Shown here piece by piece: positions 8,686-18,103 of a DNA stretch of 64,000 nucleotides (positions are counted from its first letter, which is position 1; each line of letters starts with the position of its first letter). A program made the position numbers and the translations under genes. The notes below the pieces were generated by a model. It searched no databases and was not told where the DNA came from. It worked only from the letters and a program-made list of their open reading frames with translations. Source of the stretch: Acidimicrobiales bacterium (lineage in GTDB: Bacteria; Actinomycetota; Acidimicrobiia; Acidimicrobiales; Palsa-688); NCBI GenBank assembly GCA_036378675.1, contig DASUWA010000007.1, positions 111,773 to 175,772 on the forward strand. The letters run 5' to 3'.

Positions 8686-8982
8686 GTGCCAGCTGAGACC
8701 CACGTCGAGCGAAGCCCGCTCAGCCGTAACGAGGTCTTCGAAATGATCCGGGGCTGCCTCGCGGACATTCTCGAGGTAAGCCCGGACACGATCACCGAGG
8801 GAGCGTCCTTCGGCGACGATCTCGGAGCCGACTCGTTGGCCCTCATCGAGCTCGTCGAGGCGTTGGAGGAGGAGCTCTCCGAGAGGACGGTCGGTTTCAG
8901 GATCGACGACGAGGACCTCGAGGACCTCAAAACTGTCCGTGACGCGGTCGACTACGTCGTCGCAAAGCTGCAGGCGGCCTGA
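8686..8982 (+). CDS. acpP: Acyl carrier protein
   Basis: A 98-aa acidic helical protein with the phosphopantetheine attachment motif GADSLALIEL (Ser50). It carries acyl intermediates in fatty-acid synthesis. The N-terminus is about 15 residues longer than in E. coli ACP. GTG 8686 has a good ribosome binding site (GGGAGAACAC). It sits between plsX and rnc, the usual bacterial neighbours. Confidence 0.95.
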   Translation: MPAETHVERSPLSRNEVFEMIRGCLADILEVSPDTITEGASFGDDLGADSLALIELVEALEEELSERTVGFRIDDEDLEDLKTVRDAVDYVVAKLQAA

Positions 8983-9001
8983 CCGGGCGCCGGACGGAGG
9001 C

Positions 9002-9772
9002 TTGGCGCTGCCGACAGAAGCTGACCGGTCCGAGGCACAGAACGACCTAGCCCGCCGACTGGGGTGGGACATCCGCGACCCGTCGCTGCTGTCGCTCTCG
9101 CTCGCCCACCGGTCGTGGTGCGCGGAGAACCTTGGCACCAGCTCTAACGAACGGCTCGAGTTTCTGGGCGACGCGGTGCTCGGGTTGGTTGTCACCGTTC
9201 ACCTGTTCCAGACCTACCCCGACATGTCCGAAGGGGAGCTGGCGAAGGTACGTGCTTCGGTTGTCAACTCGGCGGCCCTCGCGGAGATCGCGGTCGAGCT
9301 GGGAGTCGGCGACGCTCTTCTGCTCGGCAAAGGCGAGGACCAGTCGGGAGGGCGGGAGAAGCCGTCGATCCTGGCCGATGCGATGGAAGCCCTGATAGGA
9401 GCGGTTTACATCGACCGGGGCTGGGACGCCTCCGACAGGCTGGTGATGAGACTTCTGGGGGAACGGATCGAAACCGGAGCGGCCGGCCCGGGAGGGCACG
9501 ACTACAAGACCAGGCTTCAGGAGCTTTGCGCGCGGTCGTTCGACCAGCTCCCCGTGTACTCGGTGACCGATGAGGGGCCCGATCACGCCAAGGAGTTCGA
9601 GGCGGTCGTGGAGGTGCTCGGCTCGGCAAGAGGCGTAGGGCGCGGTCGCTCGAAGAAACAAGCGGAACAGGCGGCGGCACGCCAGGCATGGGAAGCGCTC
9701 AGGACGAGCGGGATCCACAACGCGCGGGCCGTGGAGGGGCTTACCGGCGAGCTGCGCAGGACGGAGAGGTAG
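9002..9772 (+). CDS. rnc: Ribonuclease III
   Basis: A 256-aa double-stranded RNA endonuclease. The N-terminal RIIID domain has the signature ERLEFLGDAVLG (about 50-61) and the second metal-binding segment ADAMEALIGAVYID. The C-terminal dsRBD (about 165-235) contains KTRLQEL and KKQAEQAAARQAWEAL. TTG 9002 is preferred because the upstream in-frame extension overlaps acpP and is not conserved. A likely substrate in this window is the rpsO-pnp hairpin at 49226-49276. Confidence 0.95.
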   Translation: MALPTEADRSEAQNDLARRLGWDIRDPSLLSLSLAHRSWCAENLGTSSNERLEFLGDAVLGLVVTVHLFQTYPDMSEGELAKVRASVVNSAALAEIAVELGVGDALLLGKGEDQSGGREKPSILADAMEALIGAVYIDRGWDASDRLVMRLLGERIETGAAGPGGHDYKTRLQELCARSFDQLPVYSVTDEGPDHAKEFEAVVEVLGSARGVGRGRSKKQAEQAAARQAWEALRTSGIHNARAVEGLTGELRRTER

Positions 9773-9781
9773 GGAGCCACC

Positions 9782-10627
9782 GTGCCTGAATTACCCGAAG
9801 TAGAAACCATCCGCCGGGACGTCGAGAAAGAGTTCCTCAACCACAAGATCAAAAAGGTGGAGGTGACGGGGAACCGGTCCATACGCCGCCACGGAGGCCG
9901 GTCGGGCTCTAAGGAATTCATATCGAAGCTCGAGGGACGCAAGCTCACGTCGACCAGGCGGCGCGGGAAGTACCTCCTTATGCAGCTTGACAACGGCGAT
10001 GTCCTGGTCGCGCACATGGGCATGAGCGGGCAGATCCTTCGCGGCACTGCGAGGGAGCCGCTGCCGAAACACACTCACGTCGTGATCAGCTTCGTGGGAG
10101 CTCCCCAGATGCGGTTCGTGGACCCGCGAACCTTCGGCGAGCTCTTCGTGACCACCCCTGAGGCTCTGGAGGCGGAGGTTCCCGAACTTGCCCACCTGGG
10201 CTTCGACCCGATCGAAGACCAGATGGCTTGGACCCGGTTCGCCGAGCTTCTCGCGGCACGACGCACGAAGTTGAAGCCGCTGCTCATGGATCAGCGTTTC
10301 GTCGCCGGGATAGGCAACATCTATGCGGACGAGATTCTGTTCACGGCTGGCTTGGCTCCGGACCGCAGCTCCGACCAGCTCACAGCGCAGGAGATCCGCC
10401 GTCTGTTCCGCTCGATGATCGAAACGCTTCAGGAGGCGGTAAAACACCGAGGGTCGTCGCTTGCCGACGAGCAGTACAGGGACATCAACGGAGACGTCGG
10501 CGACTACCAGACGCAGCACAACGTCTACGGGCGGGAGGGCCAGCCGTGCCCGAGGTGCCGCACGCCGATCGTCAGGGTGCGCTCCAACGGCAGGAGCGGG
10601 TTCTCCTGCCCCCACTGCCAAATCTGA
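9782..10627 (+). CDS. mutM: Formamidopyrimidine-DNA glycosylase
   Basis: A 281-aa bifunctional glycosylase/AP lyase that removes 8-oxoguanine. After Met removal the catalytic Pro1-Glu2 is present (PELPEVETIRRD). The H2TH segment and the lysine near 57-60 (RRGKYLLM) are conserved. The C-terminal zinc finger has CPRCRTP and CPHC pairs (about 256-279). GTG 9782 follows GGAG. It lies between rnc and smc, the standard actinobacterial order. Confidence 0.96.
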   Translation: MPELPEVETIRRDVEKEFLNHKIKKVEVTGNRSIRRHGGRSGSKEFISKLEGRKLTSTRRRGKYLLMQLDNGDVLVAHMGMSGQILRGTAREPLPKHTHVVISFVGAPQMRFVDPRTFGELFVTTPEALEAEVPELAHLGFDPIEDQMAWTRFAELLAARRTKLKPLLMDQRFVAGIGNIYADEILFTAGLAPDRSSDQLTAQEIRRLFRSMIETLQEAVKHRGSSLADEQYRDINGDVGDYQTQHNVYGREGQPCPRCRTPIVRVRSNGRSGFSCPHCQI

Positions 10628-10714
10628 TCGGGAAATCCACCACTCCTGAGGCGGCAGCAGGCAGCGTGGAGGGGTGAGACCGGTCAGTCCTCCCAAAGCT
10701 AGGTTTGAGATCCT

Positions 10715-13700
10715 GTGTTCCTAAAGTCGTTGACCCTCAAGGGATTCAAGTCTTTCGCCGACTCGACGACGCTCGAGTTCGAGCCGGGCGTGACGGTCGT
10801 TGTCGGACCCAACGGGAGCGGCAAGTCGAACATCGTGGACGCGGTGGCGTGGGTTCTAGGTGCGCAGGGACCGCGCACAGTTCGCTCGTCGAAGATGGAG
10901 GACGTCATATTCGCCGGCTCGTCAAAGCGACCTGCGCTCGGCCGGGCCGAGGTCTCGTTGACCATCGACAACTCGGCAGGCCTCCTGCCAATCGAGTTCT
11001 CCGAGGTAACCATCACCAGGACTCTGTTCAGGACCGGCGAGTCCGAGTACGCGATCAACCGGGTCCCCTGCCGGTTGCTGGACATCCAGGAGCTTCTCTC
11101 TGACACCGGGGTGGGGCGGCAGCAGCACACCATCGTCTCGCAGGGCAACCTCGACGCGGTGCTCAACTCCCGGCCCGAGGAGCGACGCCTGATCATCGAG
11201 GAAGCGGCGGGCATCCTCAAGTACCGCCGGCGCAAGGAGAAGTCGGAGCGCCGGCTCGAGTCCACCGAAGCCAGCCTCGTCCGGCTGCAGGATCTTCTGA
11301 GGGAGGTCCGCCGCCAGCTGCGGCCCCTCGAGAAGCAGGCGGAGGCGGCGCGCCGTCACGGAGACCTGGTGGCTGAGCTCGACGCGGTCCGACGCCACCT
11401 GCTCGGCCGCGACCTGACCAACGTCGAGGCCCGGCTCGCCGGCGCGGCGCGTGACAAGGCCGACCTCGCCCGCACCGAAGAGCAGGTGCGCTTGGCATTG
11501 GGCCGCCTGGATGCCCAGATCCTGGCCAGTGAGGCCGAGGCGCACAGCTCCGGGGCGAATCTTCAGTCGGACCTGGGAGAGTTGCTGTCCCGCGCCGAGG
11601 CACTGAAGGCGAGAGCCTCGGGAATGGTTGCCCTGCTCAACGAGCGCCAACGCTCGATCCAGCGTTCGATGTCGGCGACCGTCGACGTCGACGTCGTGGC
11701 CAGCCTCGAGGCAGAGGCCGCGGCTCTGGTCGAGCGGCTCCAGGCAACCGACCAAGACGCGCTCAACCTCATGCCGGTCGCGGACGAGCTCACCGAGGCC
11801 GAGCGGGCCCTCGCGGAGGAGACGGAGGCGGTGGAAACCCAATGGGGCGGGGACGAGAGTCCGATCGGCGACCCGGCGGCGGAGGTGCGGGGCGAGCTCG
11901 GAGGCCTTCGCGCCGCGCTCGACCGCTCGGCCGGAGAGCTGCGGCGACTCGAGGCGCGGCTAGAGGTCATCGCCCAGCGGTCGACCAGGCTCGAAGGCGA
12001 GGCGACCCGTCTCCGTGAGGCCGCCGCCGAGGCCATACAGCGCGCTCCCGAGCTCGCGCGTGCCGAGCAGGACGCGCGGGCAGCCGAGGCGTCAGCCGAA
12101 GCGGAGCTCGCCGCCGTTGCCGACCGCCGGCGTGCCGCCGACGCCGACCACCAGCGGTGGATGGCAAGGGAGGAGGCGCTGTCTCAGGCTCTGGCTCACG
12201 CCAGGGCCCGAGCGGGCGCCGAGCGCCTCGCCGGCGTCGGGGGCGTCGTCGGCACGCTGATGGAGCTGGTCGAGATCGACCCTGGGCTCGAGGCCGCCTT
12301 CGAGGCGGCAGCCGGGGAAGTCCTCGCAGCCGTAGTGGTCGAAAACCTCGACGCGGCCAGAAAAGGGCTGGAGGAGCTCCACCGACACGGCGGAGCCGGG
12401 GCGGTCGTCGCCCTCCCCGACCTCGACGCGCCCCGAGCTGCGGCGGCCCACGTTTCTGGCGCCGAACCGCTCCGCCGGCGAGCCAGAGCCTTGCTCCCGG
12501 GCGTCGAGGCGCTCCTCGACCAGCTGCTCGGCTCGACCGTCGTCGCCGAAGGCTCATGGTCGCAGGCGCTGGACGTCGCCATCGCCTACCCGAATCTGAT
12601 CGTGGTCACCACCGACGGCGACCGCTTCTCAGGCGGACTTTGGCGAGCGGGAGCCGGGGGGGCGGGCGCGACGGCGGCAGCGGTGGAGGAAGCCCGACGG
12701 CAGGTCGAGGCAGCCGCGTCCAGGGTCGCCGAGGCTGAGGCAGCGCATGCACGCGCCTCTCGCGAAGCCGAAGCCGCAAGGCATGCCGCGACGGCAGCAA
12801 GCAAAGCGCAGGAGTCCGGTCAGGGTCGCCGGCGGTCCTCGGAGGAAGGCCTCCGGCGGGCGGAGCACGAGCTTGCCGAGGCGCAAAGCGAGCTGGAGGC
12901 GGGAAGAGCGCAACGCGCCGAGCTCGAAGAAAGGCTGACCCGCGAACGAGCACGAGTCTCAGAACTAGAGGCGATCCTGCCGGCGCTCGAGCAGGCCGCC
13001 GAGGCCGAGGCGGAGCGCGCCGCGGCGGAACGGGCGGCACGCTCACGGTTGGCCGAACGATCGGCAGCCGTCGCTGCTATGCGCCGGGATCTGGAGGTTC
13101 GGGCTGCGGGCCTCGAGGAACGCCGGAGCCTCACCGAGCGCCGGCTCCGGGAAGTCGAGGAACGGCTCAGGCGCAACGTGACCGAGCGGGAGGAAGCCCA
13201 AACCCGTCGAGTCAACCTCGAGCGCGCGTCCGAAGTGACCGGAAGGCTCCTCGCCTTTGTGCTGGACAGGGAACAAGCCACCGCCACGACCGTCGCCCGT
13301 CTGCGTGACGCCCGGCGAGTCCAGGCGGAGGCCGATCGAGAGCGGGTCGAAAAGCTGGACCAACTGCGCCGGCAGAGGAGCGCCGCGGAGCGTCAGCTCT
13401 CCGAGATCCGAGAGCGGATCTCCCGGGTCCAACTCAGCGACACCGAAGCCCGGGTGCGGCTGGAAACGCTCACCGAGACGATCCGCCGCGACTTGGACTG
13501 CGAGCCCGAGGCGATACGAGGAGCGGAATGCCCCGAGCTCCCCCCGGGCACCAGCGCCACGAGCCGCCGCGCCGAGCTCGAACGCGAGCTGCGGCTGATG
13601 GGACCGATCAACCCGCTGGCTCTGGAAGAGCACACCGCGCTCATGGAGCGCCACGACTTCCTCGAGGCCCAACTGGAGGACGTTCGCCGGGCACGCAGGG

Positions 13701-14206
13701 AGCTGACCAAGGTGATCAGGGCGATAGACGCGGAGATCGTCGAGGTTTTCCGGGCGGCCTACGCCGACGTCGCAGACAACTTCGAGCGCCTGTTCTCAAC
13801 CCTCTTCCCCGGCGGCCAAGGCCGGCTTCGACTGACCGACCCCGAGCAGCTCCTCGAAACCGGCATAGAGGTCGAGGCGCGACCGTCTGGAAAGAACGTC
13901 CGGCGGCTGTCGCTGCTGTCTGGCGGGGAGCGCAGCCTCACCGCGCTGGCGTTCCTGTTCGCAGTGTTCCGTTCCCGGCCGTCGCCCTTCTACATGATGG
14001 ACGAGGTCGAGGCCGCGCTCGACGACGTGAACCTGCACCGGTTCTTGGACCTGGTTCACGAGTTCAGGGACGAAGCCCAGCTCCTGATCGTCAGCCACCA
14101 GAAGCGCACTATGGAGGCGGCCGACTGCTTGTACGGGGTCACGATGGTGCCCGGCGGTTCGTCCCGGGTGGTTAGCGAGCGCGTGTCCGCCGCCGCAACC
14201 AACTAG
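10715..14206 (+). CDS. smc: Chromosome segregation ATPase SMC
   Basis: A 1163-aa condensin subunit. Walker A is GPNGSGKSN (31-39), followed by a long coiled coil, a hinge domain near 505-640 (GVGGVVGTLMELVEIDPGLE), a returning coiled coil, the ABC signature LLSGGERSLTALAF (near 1067) and Walker B with MMDEVEAALDD (near 1093). The second coiled arm is very rich in A, R and E. GTG 10715 is 9 nt after a TAGGTT box with no ribosome binding site, so it may be leaderless. ScpA and ScpB are not in the window. Confidence 0.97.
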   Translation: MFLKSLTLKGFKSFADSTTLEFEPGVTVVVGPNGSGKSNIVDAVAWVLGAQGPRTVRSSKMEDVIFAGSSKRPALGRAEVSLTIDNSAGLLPIEFSEVTITRTLFRTGESEYAINRVPCRLLDIQELLSDTGVGRQQHTIVSQGNLDAVLNSRPEERRLIIEEAAGILKYRRRKEKSERRLESTEASLVRLQDLLREVRRQLRPLEKQAEAARRHGDLVAELDAVRRHLLGRDLTNVEARLAGAARDKADLARTEEQVRLALGRLDAQILASEAEAHSSGANLQSDLGELLSRAEALKARASGMVALLNERQRSIQRSMSATVDVDVVASLEAEAAALVERLQATDQDALNLMPVADELTEAERALAEETEAVETQWGGDESPIGDPAAEVRGELGGLRAALDRSAGELRRLEARLEVIAQRSTRLEGEATRLREAAAEAIQRAPELARAEQDARAAEASAEAELAAVADRRRAADADHQRWMAREEALSQALAHARARAGAERLAGVGGVVGTLMELVEIDPGLEAAFEAAAGEVLAAVVVENLDAARKGLEELHRHGGAGAVVALPDLDAPRAAAAHVSGAEPLRRRARALLPGVEALLDQLLGSTVVAEGSWSQALDVAIAYPNLIVVTTDGDRFSGGLWRAGAGGAGATAAAVEEARRQVEAAASRVAEAEAAHARASREAEAARHAATAASKAQESGQGRRRSSEEGLRRAEHELAEAQSELEAGRAQRAELEERLTRERARVSELEAILPALEQAAEAEAERAAAERAARSRLAERSAAVAAMRRDLEVRAAGLEERRSLTERRLREVEERLRRNVTEREEAQTRRVNLERASEVTGRLLAFVLDREQATATTVARLRDARRVQAEADRERVEKLDQLRRQRSAAERQLSEIRERISRVQLSDTEARVRLETLTETIRRDLDCEPEAIRGAECPELPPGTSATSRRAELERELRLMGPINPLALEEHTALMERHDFLEAQLEDVRRARRELTKVIRAIDAEIVEVFRAAYADVADNFERLFSTLFPGGQGRLRLTDPEQLLETGIEVEARPSGKNVRRLSLLSGGERSLTALAFLFAVFRSRPSPFYMMDEVEAALDDVNLHRFLDLVHEFRDEAQLLIVSHQKRTMEAADCLYGVTMVPGGSSRVVSERVSAAATN

Positions 14207-14267
14207 CGGCCAAACCCCGGCAGAGCCCGCCGGGCGACTTGTGCGTCCCCGGTAGGCTCGCAAAGCC

Positions 14268-15467
14268 ATGCTCACCGTGATCGTCGTGCTCATAGTGCTG
14301 GCGCTGGTGCTGGTGCTGTCGACGGGCTTCATTGTCACCGGCCGGCGCCGCCGACAAGCGCCCCCGGCACCGCCGCGCCCGGAGGTAACCCGCCCGCCTG
14401 AGGCGGCGAGGCCGAAGGTGGAAGCGCCGCCCGAAGAGCCGAAGGTCGAGGCCCCACCGGCCCCGGTGGAGGCGCCCGTCGAGGTCGAGGCGCCGGTCGA
14501 GGTCGAGCCGCTCGAGGTAGAGGCAGTAGAGGTAGAGGAGCCGGTCGAACTCGAAGCGGTCGGGGCGCCGCCTCGTTTCAGGGATCGTCTCGGGCGGGCT
14601 CGCCAGCTGTTCGCCGGCTACATCGGATCGGTCCGCTTGCGGGGACGCATCGATGAAGCGACGTGGGAAGAGCTCGAGGAGGCGCTGATCCTCGCCGACG
14701 TCGGCGCCAACCTGACCACGAGCATCCTCGACAGCCTCCGCACCCGCGTGAAGCAGGAGAGCATCAGCGATCCCGACGTCTTGATCGAAGGGCTGAAAGA
14801 GGATCTGGTCGAGTCCCTCGCCGGCGACACGCAGCTCCACTTCGCGGGCGAGGGAACGACCGTGTGGCTGATGGTCGGCGTCAACGGAGTCGGCAAGACC
14901 ACCACGCTCGCCAAGCTGGCGCAACGTGAGGCGCGCTCGGGCCACAAGGTGGTGATGGCCGCGGCCGACACGTTCAGAGCCGCCGCGGCGGATCAGCTCG
15001 AGACGTGGGGGGTGCGCGTGGGCGCCGACGTCGTGCGTGGCAATGAGGGCGGGGATCCTGGTGCCGTCGTATTCGACGCGGTGCAGCACGCCGCGGCCCG
15101 AGGCGTCGATCTGGTGCTCGCAGACACAGCCGGCCGCCTGCACACGAAGACCAACCTCATGGAGGAGCTGAAAAAGCTTCGGCGGGTGGCCGAACGCCCA
15201 CCCGGCCAGGTGACCGAGGTGTTGCTCGTCATCGACGCGACCACCGGGCAGAACGGTCTCGTCCAGGCCCGCCAGTTCGCGGACGCGGTCGGCGTCACAG
15301 GCGTAGTGCTCACCAAGCTCGACGGCACGGCCAAGGGCGGGATTGCGCTGGCGATCCGCTCGGAGCTCGGCATACCGATCAAGCTGGTCGGGCTCGGCGA
15401 AGGAGCGGAGGACCTCGTGGACTTCGACGCCGCCGAGTTCGTGGACGCGCTTGTTTCGGAGGGATGA
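14268..15467 (+). CDS. ftsY: Signal recognition particle receptor FtsY
   Basis: A 399-aa SRP receptor GTPase. It has an N-terminal hydrophobic segment (residues 1-24), then a Pro/Glu/Val-rich acidic linker with VEAP repeats (about 35-100), an N domain, and a G domain with GVNGVGKTTTLAKL (about 202-215), DTAGRLH (about 285) and TKLDGTAKGG (about 348). The N-terminal anchor is typical of actinobacterial FtsY. The start ATG lies 9 nt after TAGGCT (leaderless type). It partners Ffh, encoded at 18104. Confidence 0.96.
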   Translation: MLTVIVVLIVLALVLVLSTGFIVTGRRRRQAPPAPPRPEVTRPPEAARPKVEAPPEEPKVEAPPAPVEAPVEVEAPVEVEPLEVEAVEVEEPVELEAVGAPPRFRDRLGRARQLFAGYIGSVRLRGRIDEATWEELEEALILADVGANLTTSILDSLRTRVKQESISDPDVLIEGLKEDLVESLAGDTQLHFAGEGTTVWLMVGVNGVGKTTTLAKLAQREARSGHKVVMAAADTFRAAAADQLETWGVRVGADVVRGNEGGDPGAVVFDAVQHAAARGVDLVLADTAGRLHTKTNLMEELKKLRRVAERPPGQVTEVLLVIDATTGQNGLVQARQFADAVGVTGVVLTKLDGTAKGGIALAIRSELGIPIKLVGLGEGAEDLVDFDAAEFVDALVSEG

Positions 15468-15477
15468 GCCCGGCACG

Positions 15478-16299
15478 CTAGCTCAGCAGGAGCTTCTTGA
15501 TTCGCCGGCCGGCGACAGCCAGGCCGATCGATCCCATCGCGACCAGATACGCGGCGTGACCGAGCGAGTCCCATCCCACGAAGCCGAGGGTGAGCGATCT
15601 GGTCAGCGCGACTCCGTGAAAAAGCGGCGTGCACTCCACGACGAGCTGCAGCCAGCGCGGATAGACGGACAACGGATAGAACGTCGTGGAGAACAAGAAC
15701 AGCGGCAGAAGCGCAAGGTTGACGAAGTCGAAGTCGGGCCATCCGCGCATGAAGGTGGTCGCCGCCATCCCGACGGCTCCGAACGCGAAACCGATCAGTA
15801 CGGCGGCCGGCAGGGCGAGAACGGCCCAGACCGATTGCACGTACCCGAAGCCGGCCATCATCACGACGAAGACCGCGGCGTAGATCGATCCGCGGAGGAG
15901 CGCCGTGAGGATGTCCCCTCTTGCGATGTCGCCCGCGCTCATTGGACTGGCGAGAACGGCGTCGTACACCTTGGTGTACTTGAGCTTGAAGTAGACCTGG
16001 AACGTGCTCTCGATCACCGCCCCGTTCATCGCCGATGACGCGAGCAGCGCCGGCGCTGCATACGTGGCGTAAGGAATGAGTGTGTGACCCGGACCTGGTA
16101 TCCCTCCGACAAGTTTTCCGATCCCGATTCCGATCGACAGCAAGTAGAAGACCGGCTCGCTGATCCCGGACGCGAGAATCCACCACGTCTTGCGCGCCAC
16201 CAGTGCATTCCGCTCGATGAGCCTTCGGCTGAGACCGAGCCCGAAGACCGACGGTGGGAACGGTCTCTGCCACATGATGCTCGCTCGCGCCGACGTCAT
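15478..16299 (-). CDS. ABC-2 type transporter permease (second subunit)
   Basis: A 273-aa membrane protein with about six hydrophobic helices and the ABC2_membrane pattern (SGISEPVFYLLSIGIGIG, then SAMNGAVIESTFQVYFKLKY and the C-terminal VECTPLFHGVALTRSLTLG). It resembles NodJ/DrrB-type exporter permeases. ATG 16299 overlaps the upstream permease stop by 4 nt (ATGA), so the two are coupled; longer in-frame extension upstream is not supported. With the neighbouring permease and ATPase it forms a complete exporter. The substrate is unknown. Confidence 0.85.
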   Translation of the reverse strand: MTSARASIMWQRPFPPSVFGLGLSRRLIERNALVARKTWWILASGISEPVFYLLSIGIGIGKLVGGIPGPGHTLIPYATYAAPALLASSAMNGAVIESTFQVYFKLKYTKVYDAVLASPMSAGDIARGDILTALLRGSIYAAVFVVMMAGFGYVQSVWAVLALPAAVLIGFAFGAVGMAATTFMRGWPDFDFVNLALLPLFLFSTTFYPLSVYPRWLQLVVECTPLFHGVALTRSLTLGFVGWDSLGHAAYLVAMGSIGLAVAGRRIKKLLLS

Positions 16300-17075
16300 A
16301 CGAGCAATCTCCGCTGGTAGTTGCGCAAGGCCGTCGCTACGCCCAGTCCTGTGAGGCCCGCGAGAAACACGACGTGCACCGCGGCGCTGCCGATGCTGAC
16401 ATCTCCCAAGGTCAGTTGCCGGCTCAGGTCGACTCCGTGCCACAACGGCGTGATGTAGGCGATGAACCGGACACCAGCGGGCAGCTGGCTGATCGGAAAG
16501 AACACTCCGGAAAAGAGAAACAGCGGTACGAGCCCCAAGCGGAACACGAGCGGAAACGGGTTGTCGCTCTGCTGGCGAACCGCGAAGGCAGCCAGCGGCG
16601 CGGCGAACGCCATTCCGGTGAGGACCCCAACAGGCAGAACCGCGACCGCCCAGTAGGAAACGATCGCTCCGAACGCGGCCATGACGACGAGGTACGAAGC
16701 GACCGCCATGGCTATCCGGGTTGCCATCCACAGCAGATGGCCGATCACGACGTCGCGCACCCCCAGCGGCGTAGACAACATCGCGTAATACGTGCGCTGC
16801 CACCTGATCGCACCAAGCACGGGGTACATGGACTCGCCGGTCGCCGTGGTCGCTGCGGCCGTCGCGGCAAGCGCTGGGGCGACGAATTGAAGGTAGGAGA
16901 GTTGCCCGAGCGCTGAAGTGTGTGCCCCCTTGTTTACGAACGACCCCAGCCCGACGCCCATTGCAAGGAGGTAAAGCAGCGGGTTGATGAACGTGGCCGC
17001 GACCGAGGCTCTCCAAGTACGCCGGTACGCCCGGGCGAAGTATGCGCTGGTTCGAAGAGCGGGGGATAAAGACAC
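16296..17075 (-). CDS. ABC-2 type transporter permease (first subunit)
   Basis: A 259-aa membrane protein starting with GTG. Six likely helices; it shares the family layout with its downstream neighbour (INPLLYLLAMGVGLGSFV near the N-terminus and YITPLWHGVDLSRQLTLGD near the C-terminus). The pair looks like a heterodimeric ABC-2 permease. It follows the ATPase gene after 7 nt, giving the order ATPase, permease, permease on the minus strand. The substrate could be a lipid, drug or polysaccharide; sequence alone does not decide. Confidence 0.85.
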   Translation of the reverse strand: MSLSPALRTSAYFARAYRRTWRASVAATFINPLLYLLAMGVGLGSFVNKGAHTSALGQLSYLQFVAPALAATAAATTATGESMYPVLGAIRWQRTYYAMLSTPLGVRDVVIGHLLWMATRIAMAVASYLVVMAAFGAIVSYWAVAVLPVGVLTGMAFAAPLAAFAVRQQSDNPFPLVFRLGLVPLFLFSGVFFPISQLPAGVRFIAYITPLWHGVDLSRQLTLGDVSIGSAAVHVVFLAGLTGLGVATALRNYQRRLLV

Positions 17076-17082
17076 GGCAGCT

Positions 17083-18018
17083 TCAGTCCACTAAGTGGCG
17101 TCCGGTGAGGCGCAGGAATACGTCCTCCAGCGTCGAGCGGCGGACGAGGAGGCTGAGCGGGGACAGCTGCCTGCGATGCACCGATTCGGCCGCTTCGTCA
17201 CCTTCGTCGGTGTAGAGAAGGATCCTGTCGGGCAGGACCTCGATCCGTTCGGTCAGGTCGGCGACCTTCTCCGCCATCCGCTCACTCTCTCCCGCCCCGA
17301 AACGCAACTCGACCACTTCCCGCGTCGAGTACTCGTCTATCAAGTCCCTTGGAGAGCCCTCTGCTGCGATCCGCCCGCGGTCCATGACGACGAGACGGTC
17401 GCAGAGTTGCTCGGCCTCGTCCATGTAGTGGGTGGTCAGAACCAGCGTGACGCCGTCGGCCTTGAGGCGGTACAGGCGGTCCCAGAGCGCGTGACGCGCC
17501 TGCGGATCGAGACCCGTCGTCGGCTCGTCGAGCAGGAGCAGATCCGGGTCGTTGATAAGCGAGCGGGCGATCGTCAGCCGGCGCTTCATGCCTCCCGACA
17601 GAGGGTCGACTCGGTCCGCACCGCGCTCGGTCAACTGCGCGAACTGAAGTAACTGCTCGATCTTTTCGCGCAGCACCGGCCGCGGAATGTCGAAGTAGCG
17701 GCCGTACACGTAAAGGTTTTCCCGGACCGATAGCTCGGGATCGAGGTTGTCTTCTTGGGGCACGACTCCCAGTCGCGCTCTGATGGCCGCTCCGTCCCGG
17801 TCCGGATCCATGCCCAGCACTGTCAGGTCGCCCGAAGTTCGGGGAGAGACGCACGCCACCATCCGCATGGTCGAGCTCTTGCCTGCCCCATTCGGTCCGA
17901 GGAACCCGAACGACTCGCCGCGGCCCACCTCGAAATCGATCGAGTCGACAGCGGTGAACCTTCCGAAGCACTTCACGAGCCCTCTTGCGGAGATGAGCGG
18001 CTCGCTGGTCACCTGCAA
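17083..18018 (-). CDS. ABC transporter ATP-binding protein (NodI/DrrA-type)
   Basis: A 311-aa ATPase for the adjacent permeases. Walker A is GPNGAGKSST (41-50), Q-loop PQEDNLDPEL, signature LSGGMKRRLTIARSL (about 143-157), Walker B LLLLDEPTTGLDP, H-loop TTHYMDEAEQL. The C-terminal extension of about 80 aa is typical of the DrrA/NodI daunorubicin/nodulation-factor export group. TTG 18018 is used; GTG two codons later is an alternative. The operon runs opposite to its neighbours and separates ftsY from ffh. Confidence 0.9.
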   Translation of the reverse strand: MQVTSEPLISARGLVKCFGRFTAVDSIDFEVGRGESFGFLGPNGAGKSSTMRMVACVSPRTSGDLTVLGMDPDRDGAAIRARLGVVPQEDNLDPELSVRENLYVYGRYFDIPRPVLREKIEQLLQFAQLTERGADRVDPLSGGMKRRLTIARSLINDPDLLLLDEPTTGLDPQARHALWDRLYRLKADGVTLVLTTHYMDEAEQLCDRLVVMDRGRIAAEGSPRDLIDEYSTREVVELRFGAGESERMAEKVADLTERIEVLPDRILLYTDEGDEAAESVHRRQLSPLSLLVRRSTLEDVFLRLTGRHLVD

Positions 18019-18087
18019 GTTTCTATCTCAACCAGACCGACCAGCCCGAGCCATTTAGGCCGAGGCGGGGAAAGCGGGCATGTCAAC

Positions 18088-18093
18088 TACGCT
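18088..18093 (+). promoter_or_regulatory. -10 box for ffh
   Basis: TACGCT with a 10-nt gap to ATG 18104. It lies inside the longer in-frame extension that starts at ATG 18080, which argues that the functional start is 18104. Confidence 0.45.
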
Positions 18094-18103
18094 GGTGAGC
18101 CGC

